Part shown: one piece after another, positions 53,020 through 61,747 of the stretch
Numbering within the stretch: position 1 is the stretch's first letter
How the letters are laid out: every line of letters begins with the position of its first letter
Assembly: GCF_018129685.1 (NCBI RefSeq)
Contig: NZ_JAFCLG010000001.1
Span: 1,116,001-1,180,000 of the forward strand
Origin: Bradyrhizobium manausense
GTDB taxonomy: Bacteria > Pseudomonadota > Alphaproteobacteria > Rhizobiales > Xanthobacteraceae
Reading direction: 5' to 3'
DNA length: 64,000 nt
Notes under the pieces: model-generated
Seen by the model: only the letters and a program-made list of their open reading frames with translations
The model's database searches: none
Told to the model about the DNA's origin: nothing
Program-made: the position numbers and the translations under genes

Positions 53020-53844
53020 TCAGGACGACAGCCCCGTCAGCTTCAGGCTGAGCGCGCACAGGCGCCTGCGCGCGTCGGCATCGTAGGCCTGTGGATTGGC
53101 CCGGGCCTCGTTCATTCCGTTGAAGAACAGGCCGCTCGTGCCGGCGACGTCGTCGCCCTCGACCAGATGCAGGATCGCCGCACCGCCCTGCTCGACGGTC
53201 GACATCGGCGTCATGCCGCCGGCGCGGACCATCGTGGTGTTCATGTAGGTCGCCGGGTGCAGCGCATTCACGGTGATGCCGGTGCCCATCAACTCCTCCG
53301 CAAGATCGATCGTGAACATGATCTGCGACAGCTTGCTCTGCGCATAGGCACGCGAGCCGCTGTAGCCCTGCGTGATCATGACGTCGTCGAAGTCGATCGG
53401 ATGCTGGCCGAGCGAGGCGACGTTGACGATGCGCGAGGGCGCGGCAGCCTTCAACAGCGGCAATAGCAGATGGGCGAGCAGGAAGCCGGAGAGATAGTTC
53501 ACGGCAAATCGCAGTTCGTGACCGTCGCGGCTCTCTTGCCGTTGCGGCCCGTCGTTCTGCGAGCCGATGCCGGCATTGCTGACGAAGACGTCGAGACGTT
53601 TGTGATCTCGGGTCACCGCCGCGGCGAGCTCGCGCGTGCCTGCCATCGACGACAAATCAGCCTGATAGAAGGTCGGCGCCACATGACCGGCCTTCACGAT
53701 CTCATCAATCAACGCCTTGGCGCGCTCGGAACTCCGCCCATGGATCAGGACATTCGCGCCTTCGGCGGCCAAATGGGTCGCAACATGGCGCCCGACCCCA
53801 TCGGTCGAGCCCGTGATGAGTACCGTCCTGCCGCGCATGTCCAT
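53020..53844 (-). CDS. Short-chain dehydrogenase/reductase (SDR) family oxidoreductase
   Basis: 274 residues. The cofactor motif is VLITGSTDGVGRHVATHLA (TGxxxGxG), the NNAG-equivalent is VFVSNAGIGSQ, and the active site is RIVNVASLG followed by YSGSRAYAQSKLSQ, with YxxxK at AYAQSK. The pattern resembles retinol dehydrogenase/WW-domain oxidoreductase-like SDRs that act on hydrophobic alcohols or ketones. The substrate is not predictable. Monocistronic, divergent from the gene at 53962. Confidence 0.85.
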   Translation of the reverse strand: MDMRGRTVLITGSTDGVGRHVATHLAAEGANVLIHGRSSERAKALIDEIVKAGHVAPTFYQADLSSMAGTRELAAAVTRDHKRLDVFVSNAGIGSQNDGPQRQESRDGHELRFAVNYLSGFLLAHLLLPLLKAAAPSRIVNVASLGQHPIDFDDVMITQGYSGSRAYAQSKLSQIMFTIDLAEELMGTGITVNALHPATYMNTTMVRAGGMTPMSTVEQGGAAILHLVEGDDVAGTSGLFFNGMNEARANPQAYDADARRRLCALSLKLTGLSS

Positions 53845-53961
53845 GTCGTCACTCCAGGCTCTGGAATCGAATTGCTCCTGCCGGGGGCCAATCCGGCGAT
53901 TGCTCTGGGCTGACTAGCCCTTTACTTGTGTGCATACTCGGCATTCAAATATGTTCCAGCA

Positions 53962-54804
53962 ATGCCGCTTGGGCGTGTCATGCAAATTGAATCCGAACCG
54001 CCGCTTGTGACGCCCGGCCAGCGGCTCGTGCCCGCGCCTGCGTCGAGCGATTGGTCGACCCGCATTCTCCTGCTGTTCGTTGGCGCTGTCATCCTCGCCC
54101 TCATGGGCTACACATTCAGCGACAGCGCCAAGCGTGCGTTCTATGCGCTCGAAGAGATGTCCGGCCTGGCACCGTCGCAACAACAGTTCGCAACGACCTA
54201 TCGGCAATTGGGAATTTCCGCCCTGCCCCCGCGTCTGTTCGCTGAAGATCGTGTGGCCGGTGCCTTGACGCGGCTTATCCATGAAAAGTGCGACCACCAA
54301 GCCATCGCTTCGCTCGCCAACGTCCTGGCCGCGAACGGAGAGCAGCGGCTGGCTGCTTCGGCGCTGATGGGCTTCAGCCTGTCCTGCCCCGGGAGCGAAG
54401 GCGAGCAGGCAACGGCCGGCGGACTCTTCCTCAAGGTCGGCGACACCGAAAAGGCACTCGCCGTCGCGAACGCACTGACGTCAGCAAGGCCGGAGATCGC
54501 GAATTTCCACTATTTCCGCGGCAAGGCGCTGGTCGCCGCCGGCCGCGGCGCGGAAGCCGTGAACGAATACAAGTCGACGATCCAACTCAGCCCATCCCCA
54601 CGCCAGGTCGGAGAATGGGTCTTTCTCGAGCTCGCCAACCTCTATGCCTCCCTGGACCGACCATGCGACGCGGTGGAGACCATCATGAGCTGGATCGCCA
54701 TAGATCCGCCCTCGCGCAACACGGCGCGCGCGCAAAAGCTGATGGAGACCTATGGCGCTCAACGATGCGGCCCTGCTCCAAAGTCCGATTCACGCTCTCT
54801 CTAG
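53962..54804 (+). CDS. Hypothetical membrane-anchored protein with TPR-like repeats
   Basis: 280 residues from the ATG at 53962 (Met at 53980 and TTG at 53926 are alternatives). A single membrane helix ILLLFVGAVILALMGYTF lies near residues 35-52. The outside part has helical pairs that resemble tetratricopeptide repeats: ASALMGFSLSCPGSEGEQATAGGLFLKVGDTEKALAVANAL, FHYFRGKALVAAGRGAEAVNEYKSTIQLSP and FLELANLYASLDRPCDAVETI. It is convergent with another unknown membrane protein gene. Likely a periplasmic scaffold, function unknown. Confidence 0.6.
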   Translation: MPLGRVMQIESEPPLVTPGQRLVPAPASSDWSTRILLLFVGAVILALMGYTFSDSAKRAFYALEEMSGLAPSQQQFATTYRQLGISALPPRLFAEDRVAGALTRLIHEKCDHQAIASLANVLAANGEQRLAASALMGFSLSCPGSEGEQATAGGLFLKVGDTEKALAVANALTSARPEIANFHYFRGKALVAAGRGAEAVNEYKSTIQLSPSPRQVGEWVFLELANLYASLDRPCDAVETIMSWIAIDPPSRNTARAQKLMETYGAQRCGPAPKSDSRSL

Positions 54805-54822
54805 CGAGCGCCGGTCACGTCC

Positions 54823-55665
54823 TCAAAGCTTGCGGACAGCAAGGTTCGGGATGAATTGGCAGGAGTCCGACGGATCGATGTATCCCCGGTCGAATTCAAT
54901 CATGTCGCCGACATTCACGACCAATCCGGGAGGAAGCGCAACGCCCCTCCTGTCTCCTTCCGTTGTCTGTACCGAGACATACTGATTTCTCAAATATTTC
55001 GGGTTCGTACGTCTGTCCCGATCGGCCTGGGTCGATCGAGTCCCGGCGACACTTTGGGCCTCAGTCAGGAGAGCCGTCACCCTCGCTTGCACCCGAACTG
55101 GAGCAGTTCGCATCGCAGTCCTGGCCATGATCCCGCACATAACCTTTTGCTCTTTGAGCGCGTTGTAGTCGTCTTCGCCGGGCACGCGCGCTGTTGTCTG
55201 CGGCAAGGCAGGGCCGATAGGCGCCGCGATTGCGACCCGTGATTGACTTGGCGTACCGCCAGCGGTCGGCCCACTGTCTCCTGTTGGGAGTGGAAGTCCG
55301 GCCAAAACCGAACTGGGGTCACTGCCATCGCGCCCGGGCTGCTTTGGGCGATCGACACCATTGACGTTCAAAGCTGCGAGCGGCGCCTTGGCCCGCTTGT
55401 CGTCATCCGCAATGGTGGGCAGACGGTCATCCAAACTATTCTGCGCGTTCGAAGCGTCCTTTTGAGGCGGCGCCTCTGGAGGCTTCTCGATCACGACTTC
55501 CACGGGAGTTACAGTAGGCGGGAGCGGCTCGAACCGAGCAAAAAGCTCGAGCAACAGGAGCAGCGCAATGATCACATGGCCTGCAATCGAGAACCCAAGA
55601 CCGACGCCGGAACGACGAAAATCCGTCAAAAAGCCTTGCGTCCAACGCTGTACCCGGCCCACCAC
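54823..55665 (-). CDS. Hypothetical TonB-like anchored protein with proline-rich linker
   Basis: 280 residues from a GTG start. A short basic cytoplasmic tail and one helix (GLGFSIAGHVIIALLLLLEL) are followed by a proline-rich, acidic periplasmic stretch (EPLPPTVTPVEVVIEKPPEAPPQKDA) as in TonB or TolA anchors. The C-terminal domain (about 165-280) contains two cysteines (KVMCGIM and SDSCQFIP) and DUF930-like features (YNALKEQKVMCGIMARTAM). I cannot name a function; periplasmic location is likely. Convergent with the TPR-like protein gene, ends 18 bp apart. Confidence 0.55.
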   Translation of the reverse strand: MVGRVQRWTQGFLTDFRRSGVGLGFSIAGHVIIALLLLLELFARFEPLPPTVTPVEVVIEKPPEAPPQKDASNAQNSLDDRLPTIADDDKRAKAPLAALNVNGVDRPKQPGRDGSDPSSVLAGLPLPTGDSGPTAGGTPSQSRVAIAAPIGPALPQTTARVPGEDDYNALKEQKVMCGIMARTAMRTAPVRVQARVTALLTEAQSVAGTRSTQADRDRRTNPKYLRNQYVSVQTTEGDRRGVALPPGLVVNVGDMIEFDRGYIDPSDSCQFIPNLAVRKL

Positions 55666-55890
55666 TGCCCCCGCGCCGATCGGAACAACCCTCGACGAGG
55701 CCTTGTTGTAGCGAGGTGCGCCGAGACATTCAACTCAAGGATGCATGACTGAAATTTGAAGGAAGCGACGCCAGATTTTCGCGAGACACCGTTGACAGCG
55801 TCGCGGTCGTTTCGGCAGCGAGAAGGCGTTCAATGCAGCATCCGGGTCACCAGCGTTGACGACATTGGTGACCCGACATGCGCGGTTCGG

Positions 55891-56610
55891 TCAGTGGATC
55901 TCCGCCGAGCGCTTCAGCGCGGCCTTGAGCTTCTCCAGCGAGAAGTCGGGGCTGCGCGCGATCTCGAGGATCGGCGTTTCGCGGCGGCCGCAGAGCTCGG
56001 CAGCCTCGGGGAGTTTTGCGGCAACCTCGAGCGGGATGATGATCGCGCCATGCTGATCGGCGTGGATCAGATCATCCGACCTCACGGTCATGCCGGCGAC
56101 GCGCACCTCGCCGCCAAAGCTCTCCGCATGCACCCACGCATGCGACGGGCCGATCGAGCCGGCGAGTGCCTGGAAGCCCGGGGCCCATTGCGGGATATCG
56201 CGGATCGAGCCGTCGGTAATGACGCCGAGGCAGCCGAGCGCCTTGTGCACGTTGCTCTGAACTTCGCCCCAGAACGCGCCGTAGCCGACGTCGGGGCCGT
56301 CGATATCCTGGATCACCGAGATGCGCGGGCCGTGGCCAGTGCCGACATATTCGTAATATTCGATCCGGCGCTTCGACTGCTCGTCGGCCGGCAGCGAGGA
56401 CTTCAGCACCGAGCGGATCGCGACGGTGCGGGCATAACCGACGATCGGCGGCAGATTCGGGAACGGGCAGACCAGCTGCTTGGTGGTGTAGCCGATCAAC
56501 CGGCGCTCGGGCGCCACGATCTCCATGGCATTGCAGATCGTCGGCGTGTCATAGCGGCCCAGCGCTTCAAGGACGGAAGCGGGCAGCGGCCCGGTCGCGG
56601 TATTGGTCAC
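55891..56610 (-). CDS. RraA-family protein (class II aldolase-like)
   Basis: 239 residues with a GTG start. DTPTICNAMEIVAPERRLIGYT, GVITDGSIRDIPQW, VHAESFGGEVRVAGMTVRSDDLIHADQHGAIIIP belong to the RraA/dimethylmenaquinone methyltransferase-annotated family, many of which are 4-hydroxy-4-methyl-2-oxoglutarate or oxaloacetate lyases. The usual GxxxxxxxRD signature is present as GVITDGSIRD, so a lyase activity is plausible. It is more distant from LigK at 8367-9050 and has no pathway neighbours, so no specific reaction is given. Confidence 0.75.
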   Translation of the reverse strand: MTNTATGPLPASVLEALGRYDTPTICNAMEIVAPERRLIGYTTKQLVCPFPNLPPIVGYARTVAIRSVLKSSLPADEQSKRRIEYYEYVGTGHGPRISVIQDIDGPDVGYGAFWGEVQSNVHKALGCLGVITDGSIRDIPQWAPGFQALAGSIGPSHAWVHAESFGGEVRVAGMTVRSDDLIHADQHGAIIIPLEVAAKLPEAAELCGRRETPILEIARSPDFSLEKLKAALKRSAEIH

Positions 56611-56730
56611 GGCGTTTTCTCCCAGATTGGCGGCTGATTGACGCGATGCCGCCGGTCCAGCGCGATATAGCCGAGATCGGGTCTCGACCCAACTCAGGCG
56701 CTCTCATGGCAGATATCCGCCTGCGATCGC

Positions 56731-57615
56731 TCAGTGCAGCCGCCCGGGCCGATCGTCGTCGTCGAGCGGCGGCTCGGACAGGCTTGCCATCGTCGGCGCC
56801 GAGGGGGGCGACGAGACCTCGCCCGCTGCCGGCGCCGCGGCCTCCGCCGCGCGGGCCTGGTCGCGATAGGATTTGAAACCGAGCGGCAGTGAGGCCAGAT
56901 ACGACACCGTGCCGATCGAGAGCACGTACCAGGGATAGCTGATCAGAAGCGCGATGAAGAAGATGACCGCGACGAATGCCGGCAACACCAGTTCCGGCGG
57001 CACCCGCATACGCATGCTCTTGCCGGAGAATACCGGCAGGCGCGACACCATCAGGAAGGCAATCAACAACGTGTAGGCCGCCGTGAGCGACGCGGGCCAG
57101 CGCCCAAGATCCAGGAACGCTGCGTAGATCGGCAGCATCACGGTAATTGCGCCGGCCGGCGCCGGCATGCCGGTGAAGAAATTGGCGGCAAAGGCCGGCT
57201 TGTTCGGATCGTCCAGCGTGGCGTTGAAGCGCGCAAGCCGCAGGCACATGGAGATGGCAAACACCATGGCCGCGATCCAGCCGGCATTGCCGAGCTCGTG
57301 CAGCTGCCAGAAATACAGCATCAGGCCGGGCGCGACGCCGAAATTGACGAAGTCGGCGAGGCTGTCGAGCTCGGCGCCGAATTTGGACTGGCCCTTGATC
57401 AGGCGCGCGATGCGGCCGTCGATGCCGTCGAGCGCGGCTGCGAACACAATGGCGTAGACGGCGAGCGTCATCCGCCCTTCGATCGAGAGCCGGATCGCCG
57501 TCAGGCCAGCGCAGATCGCCAGTAGCGTGATGACGTTGGGCACCAGCATCCGCACCGGGATTGGGCGGAACCGGCGGCGGCGGATGTCGGGGTCTCTCAC
57601 GTCAAAGGGCGTCAT
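56731..57615 (-). CDS. pssA: CDP-diacylglycerol-serine O-phosphatidyltransferase
   Basis: 294 residues of the CDP-alcohol phosphotransferase family with about eight membrane segments. The catalytic motif D-G-x2-A-R-x8-G-x3-D-x3-D appears as DGIDGRIARLIKGQSKFGAELDSLADFVNFG. It makes phosphatidylserine from CDP-diacylglycerol and serine at the inner membrane. The C-terminal ~30 residues are a polar alanine- and proline-rich extension. It follows psd by 76 bp on the same strand, the usual pairing for phosphatidylethanolamine synthesis. Confidence 0.92.
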   Translation of the reverse strand: MTPFDVRDPDIRRRRFRPIPVRMLVPNVITLLAICAGLTAIRLSIEGRMTLAVYAIVFAAALDGIDGRIARLIKGQSKFGAELDSLADFVNFGVAPGLMLYFWQLHELGNAGWIAAMVFAISMCLRLARFNATLDDPNKPAFAANFFTGMPAPAGAITVMLPIYAAFLDLGRWPASLTAAYTLLIAFLMVSRLPVFSGKSMRMRVPPELVLPAFVAVIFFIALLISYPWYVLSIGTVSYLASLPLGFKSYRDQARAAEAAAPAAGEVSSPPSAPTMASLSEPPLDDDDRPGRLH

Positions 57616-57691
57616 GGCTCGTCCTCACCTCACAGTGGGATATAGCAAGCCGCTTTCGCCTCCGCCATCGCGGTGGAACCGCGACTATTGG

Positions 57692-58390
57692 TTAACTGGC
57701 GCGATAGGCACGGGCCGGGTCGTCCCCGGTCAGGTCTGCCAGGATCGTTTCGCCGGCGATCGCAGTCTGCCCCTCCGACACCAGCGCCTTGGTGCCGACC
57801 GGCAGATAGACGTCGAGCCGCGAGCCGAAGCGGATCAGGCCGAACCGTTCACCGGCGCCGACCGCCTGGCCTTCCTTGACGAAGCACACGATTCGCTTGG
57901 CCACGAGGCCTGCGATCTGGATCACGCCGATGCGGCCCTGCGGCGTCGAGATGACCAGCGAGTTGCGCTCATTGTCCTCGCTCGCCTTGTCGAGCTCGGC
58001 ATTGATGAACAGGCCGGGCCGGTAGGCGATGCGGTCCACCCTGCCCGCGACGGGGCTGCGATTCACATGGCAATTGAACACACTCATGAACACCGAGATG
58101 CGCGGCAGCGGCCGGTCGCCGAGCCCGAGCTCGGCCGGCGGCAGCGCCATGGTGATCATCGAGACCCGGCCGTCGGCGGGCGACACCACGAGGCCGTCCC
58201 GCACCGGCGTCACGCGCACCGGATCGCGGAAGAACAGCGCGCACCAGACGGTCAGGATCGTGCCGATCCAGCCCAGCGGCGACCACAGCCACATCAGGAT
58301 GATGCTCACCAGCGCGAAGATGCCGATAAAGGGGTAGCCCTCCTTGTGGATCGGCGGAATCTGACGTTGGATCGAATCGAGAATGGACAT
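57692..58390 (-). CDS. psd: Phosphatidylserine decarboxylase proenzyme
   Basis: 232 residues of the short, non-E. coli type. Two hydrophobic segments near the N-terminus ([18 protein letters not shown] and [14 protein letters not shown]) are followed by [28 protein letters not shown] and the self-cleavage site [11 protein letters not shown], where cleavage before the serine makes the pyruvoyl group. It converts phosphatidylserine to phosphatidylethanolamine. Upstream of pssA in the same orientation; the downstream order psd-pssA is conserved in Rhizobiales. Confidence 0.92.
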   Translation of the reverse strand: MSILDSIQRQIPPIHKEGYPFIGIFALVSIILMWLWSPLGWIGTILTVWCALFFRDPVRVTPVRDGLVVSPADGRVSMITMALPPAELGLGDRPLPRISVFMSVFNCHVNRSPVAGRVDRIAYRPGLFINAELDKASEDNERNSLVISTPQGRIGVIQIAGLVAKRIVCFVKEGQAVGAGERFGLIRFGSRLDVYLPVGTKALVSEGQTAIAGETILADLTGDDPARAYRAS

Positions 58391-58474
58391 CGCTATCTGC
58401 CGCTCAGGGGTTGCTGGCGCGGGTCGTCGCGCGCGGTGGGCCTGTTTAGGCCAGAGTTGGGACCGGAGACAAGC

Positions 58475-60430
58475 TCACTCCGCGGCCGCGGGCACCGTCA
58501 GGGCGTCCTCGACCGGCGGAGGCTCCCGGTTGGGCGCCTCGCTCGAGTCGGCCATCCGGGCCAGTTTCTCGCGCGCCGCCTCGGCCTCGCGCTGCCTGTT
58601 CCACATGCTGGCGTAGAGACCGCCCTGCGCGAGAAGGCTCGAATGGGTGCCGCGCTCGGCGATACGGCCCTGGTCGAGCACGATGATTTCGTCGGCACCG
58701 ACGATGGTCGAGAGCCGGTGCGCGATCACCAGCGAGGTGCGGTTCTTGGCGACACGGTCGAGCGCGCCCTGGATCTCGTGCTCGGTGTGGGTATCGAGCG
58801 CCGACGTCGCCTCGTCCAGGACGAGGATCGGCGGCGCTTTCAAGACCGTGCGCGCGATCGCGACGCGCTGCTTTTCACCGCCCGACAGCTTCAGGCCGCG
58901 CTCGCCGACCTGGGTCTCGTAGCCCAACGGCGCCATGCGGATGAAACGGTCGATCTGCGCGAGGCTCGCAGCTTCCTCCACTTCGGCGTCGCTGGCGTCC
59001 CAGCGGCCGTAGCGGATGTTGTAGCGGATGGTGTCGTTGAACAGCACCGTGTCCTGCGGCACCATGCCGATCGCGGCGCGCAATGAGGCCTGCGTGACTT
59101 CGCGAATATCCTGGCCGTCGATCAGGATCTTGCCGCCGGATATGTCGTACAGACGAAACAGGAGCCGCGAGATGGTCGACTTGCCGGCGCCCGACGGGCC
59201 GACGATCGCAACCGTCTTGCCGGCCGGCACCTCGAAGCTGATACCCTTGAGGATCGGCCGTGCCGGGTCATAGGCAAAGCGAACGTCCTCGAAACGCACA
59301 TTGCCGGCGGAAACCACCAGCGGCTTTGCATCGGGCATATCCTTGATCTCGGCCTCGCGGCCGATCACGCTGAACATCTTCTCGATGTCGATGATCGCCT
59401 GCTTGATCTCGCGATAGACCATGCCCATGAAATTCAAGGGCTGGTAGAGCTGGATCATCATGGCGTTGACCAGCACGAAATCGCCGACCGTATTGGTGCC
59501 GTTGCGCACGCCGATCGCGCACATCAGCATGGTGGCGGTCAAGCCCAGCGTGAAGATCACGGCCTGGCCGGTGTTGAGCACCGCCAGCGACGTGTAGGTC
59601 TGGATGCTCGCGTCTTCGTAGCGCGCGACCGACTTGTCGTAACGCTGGGCTTCGCGGGCCTCGGCGCCGAAATATTTGACGGTTTCGTAATTGAGCAACG
59701 AGTCGATCGCCTTGGTGTTCGCCTCGGTGTCGGAATCGTTCATCTTGCGGCGGATGCCGATCCGCCACTCGGTCGCAATGTAGGTGTAGTACATGTAGAC
59801 CGCGACCGTGATCAGGGTCGCGACGACGTAGCGCCAGTCGAATTGCCAGAGCAGCACGGCCACCAGCAAGCTGACCTCGACGATGGTCGGGATCAGCTGC
59901 AGGATCACCATGCGGACGATGACCTCGATGCCCGAGCGGCCGCGCTCGAGAACGCGGGTCAGGCCGCCGGTCTTGCGCTCCAGGTGAAAGCGCAGCGACA
60001 GCTCGTGCATGTGGACGAAAGTGATGGTGGCAAGCTTGCGCACGGCGTGCATGGCGACGCGCGCGAAGATGCCGTCGCGCCATTGCGTCAGCACCGCCAT
60101 CACGATGCGCATGACGCCGTAGCTCGCAGTCAGGAGCAGCGGCGATGCAACCACCCAGAGGTGCCAATTGCTGGCCTGCAGCGGCGCGGTGTTGGCGCCC
60201 GTCAGTGCGTCCGTCGCCCATTTGAAGCTGAACGGCACCGTCAGCGTGATCAGCTTGGCCGCGAGCAGCAGCACGACCGACCAGACCACCCGCATCTTCA
60301 GGTCGGCGCGGTCGCCGGGCCAGATATAGGGCCACAGATGGGCCAGCGTGCCTATCAGGGTGGCTCGCTCCAGCGGTCCGCCGGAAGGCTCGGGCACGTC
60401 GGGAACGTGGGGCGAATGAGGTGGGCTCAT
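58475..60430 (-). CDS. Atm1/HMT1-type ABC exporter (fused permease-ATPase)
   Basis: 651 residues from the ATG at 60430 (a TTG one codon earlier is possible). Six membrane helices are followed by an ATPase with Walker A VGPSGAGKSTISRL, signature LSGGEKQRVAIARTVL, Walker B PILVLDEATSALD and the H-loop VIAHRLSTIV. NYETVKYFGAEAREAQRYD and TLVDMEKMF-like segments (IIDIEKMFSVIGR) are typical for the Atm1/ABCB7 class, which exports glutathione-linked metal or sulfur compounds. A homodimer is expected. It starts divergent from the LOG-family gene. Confidence 0.88.
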   Translation of the reverse strand: MSPPHSPHVPDVPEPSGGPLERATLIGTLAHLWPYIWPGDRADLKMRVVWSVVLLLAAKLITLTVPFSFKWATDALTGANTAPLQASNWHLWVVASPLLLTASYGVMRIVMAVLTQWRDGIFARVAMHAVRKLATITFVHMHELSLRFHLERKTGGLTRVLERGRSGIEVIVRMVILQLIPTIVEVSLLVAVLLWQFDWRYVVATLITVAVYMYYTYIATEWRIGIRRKMNDSDTEANTKAIDSLLNYETVKYFGAEAREAQRYDKSVARYEDASIQTYTSLAVLNTGQAVIFTLGLTATMLMCAIGVRNGTNTVGDFVLVNAMMIQLYQPLNFMGMVYREIKQAIIDIEKMFSVIGREAEIKDMPDAKPLVVSAGNVRFEDVRFAYDPARPILKGISFEVPAGKTVAIVGPSGAGKSTISRLLFRLYDISGGKILIDGQDIREVTQASLRAAIGMVPQDTVLFNDTIRYNIRYGRWDASDAEVEEAASLAQIDRFIRMAPLGYETQVGERGLKLSGGEKQRVAIARTVLKAPPILVLDEATSALDTHTEHEIQGALDRVAKNRTSLVIAHRLSTIVGADEIIVLDQGRIAERGTHSSLLAQGGLYASMWNRQREAEAAREKLARMADSSEAPNREPPPVEDALTVPAAAE

Positions 60431-60621
60431 CAAGAATCCTGAAAGGCCCGCCGGATGCGGGGCGGCGCGATTTGCGATTTTCGTTCGTCATATAGAAGCT
60501 TCCGTGGGCAAGCGCACCCAGCCAGATGGCGAATCTTCGATTGTTTGTCGTCATTTACCGGTAGATTTCCGGGTAGTCCGAATCACCGGAAGGGCTTGAC
60601 GGCCCTTCGCTGCAATGCATC

Positions 60622-61236
60622 ATGGCATCAATGAGCACGATCAAAACCGTCTGTGTCTATTGCGGCTCCGGTCCCGGAACCAATCCCCACTTCACCGAAG
60701 GCGCCAAGGCGTTCGGCAAGGCGCTCGCCGAGAACAACATCCGTCTGGTCTATGGCGGCGGCTCACTGGGCCTGATGGGCTCGGTCGCCACCTCGGTGCT
60801 GGATCACGGCGGCACCGTCACCGGCATCATTCCCGAATTCCTGCGCAAGCGCGAGAACGCGCTGACCCGGGTGCAGGAGATGATCGTCACCCCCGACATG
60901 CATGAGCGCAAGCGGCTGATGTTCGAACGCTCCGACGCCTTCGTGGCGCTGCCGGGCGGCGTCGGCACGCTGGAGGAACTGGTCGAGCAATTGACCTGGA
61001 AACAGCTTGGCCGTCACGCCAAGCCGGTGCTGCTCGCCAATATCGACAATTTCTGGGAACCGCTGTTCTCACTGCTGTCGCATATGCGCCACACCGAGTT
61101 CATCCGCGCCGGCCTGTCGGTCGATATACTCAAGGCCGATCGCGTCGAGGACATCCTGCCCAAGCTGAAGTCGGCTGCGGCCCAGATCGCCGAGGCGGAA
61201 ACGCAGATGGCGCCGGACGTCGCGCGCAAGCTGTAA
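60622..61236 (+). CDS. LOG-family protein (TIGR00730), cytokinin riboside 5'-monophosphate phosphoribohydrolase-like
   Basis: 204 residues with a Rossmann-like fold: VCVYCGSGPGTNPHF, LVYGGGSLGLMGSVATSVLDHGG and the family signature ALPGGVGTLEELVEQLTWKQLG (PGGxGTxxE). LOG enzymes release free bases from nucleoside 5'-monophosphates; in plants and some bacteria the product is an active cytokinin, in others it is nucleotide turnover. Starts at 60622 and 60631 are both possible. In a plant-associated genus a cytokinin role is possible but not shown by the sequence. Confidence 0.87.
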   Translation: MASMSTIKTVCVYCGSGPGTNPHFTEGAKAFGKALAENNIRLVYGGGSLGLMGSVATSVLDHGGTVTGIIPEFLRKRENALTRVQEMIVTPDMHERKRLMFERSDAFVALPGGVGTLEELVEQLTWKQLGRHAKPVLLANIDNFWEPLFSLLSHMRHTEFIRAGLSVDILKADRVEDILPKLKSAAAQIAEAETQMAPDVARKL

Positions 61237-61249
61237 GAGCCTTTTGTTG

Positions 61250-61296
61250 GCGCATGATCTTTTCGGAAAACCGCTACACACTTTTCCGGATCATGC
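61250..61296. repeat. Dispersed 47-bp palindromic repeat, copy 2
   Basis: Its reverse complement matches 6449-6495 at nearly all positions, with CGGAAAAGTG and GCGGTTTTCCG cores shared. It lies directly after the LOG-family gene and before the convergent VOC gene. Confidence 0.8.
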
Positions 61297-61297
61297 G

Positions 61298-61675
61298 CTA
61301 CTCCTGCGGAAACGTCACCGCCTCGATGCGGTTGCCGTCAGGATCCGTGACGAACGCCGCGTAGTAGCGCACGCGATCGTGCGGGCGGATGCCCGGCGCG
61401 CCGTCGGATGCGCCACCGCTTGCGAGCGCTGCAGCGTGGAATGCATCGACCTCGCCTGTCGTCTTCGCACGCAGGCAGATGTGCACGCCGCTCTCCGGCG
61501 CTACATGCGGCATGGCCTCGCGTAAGTTGATCCAGAATTCCGGATAGCTCTTGCCAAAGCCGACCGTGCGCGGCCGCGTGACGAGACGCGTGAGGCCGAG
61601 CGCGGCGAGCGTGGCCTCGTAGAACCTGACGGCGCGTTCGAGTTCGCTGACGCCGACGGAGATGTGATCGATCAT
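61298..61675 (-). CDS. VOC-family (glyoxalase/bleomycin-resistance fold) protein
   Basis: 125 residues, a single VOC module. MIDHISVGVSELERAVRFYEATLAALG has the first metal histidine; SGVHICLRAKTTGEVDAFHAAALASGG the second; YYAAFVTDPDGNRIEAVTF ends with the glutamate. Single-module members include methylmalonyl-CoA epimerase-like and resistance proteins, and the function is open. Standing alone, convergent with the LOG gene. Confidence 0.78.
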   Translation of the reverse strand: MIDHISVGVSELERAVRFYEATLAALGLTRLVTRPRTVGFGKSYPEFWINLREAMPHVAPESGVHICLRAKTTGEVDAFHAAALASGGASDGAPGIRPHDRVRYYAAFVTDPDGNRIEAVTFPQE

Positions 61676-61695
61676 TGGTCACGCCCCTCTCTCCT

Positions 61696-61725
61696 CGTCA
61701 TTGCATCGCTGCGCTCGCAATGACG
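61696..61725. repeat. Short intergenic palindrome
   Basis: CGTCATTGC at 61696-61704 pairs exactly with GCAATGACG at 61717-61725 around a 12-base loop. It lies between the VOC gene and the end of cimA, and could act as terminator for the latter. Confidence 0.6.
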
Positions 61726-61747
61726 GTATTTGCCGCACCACCGTCAC

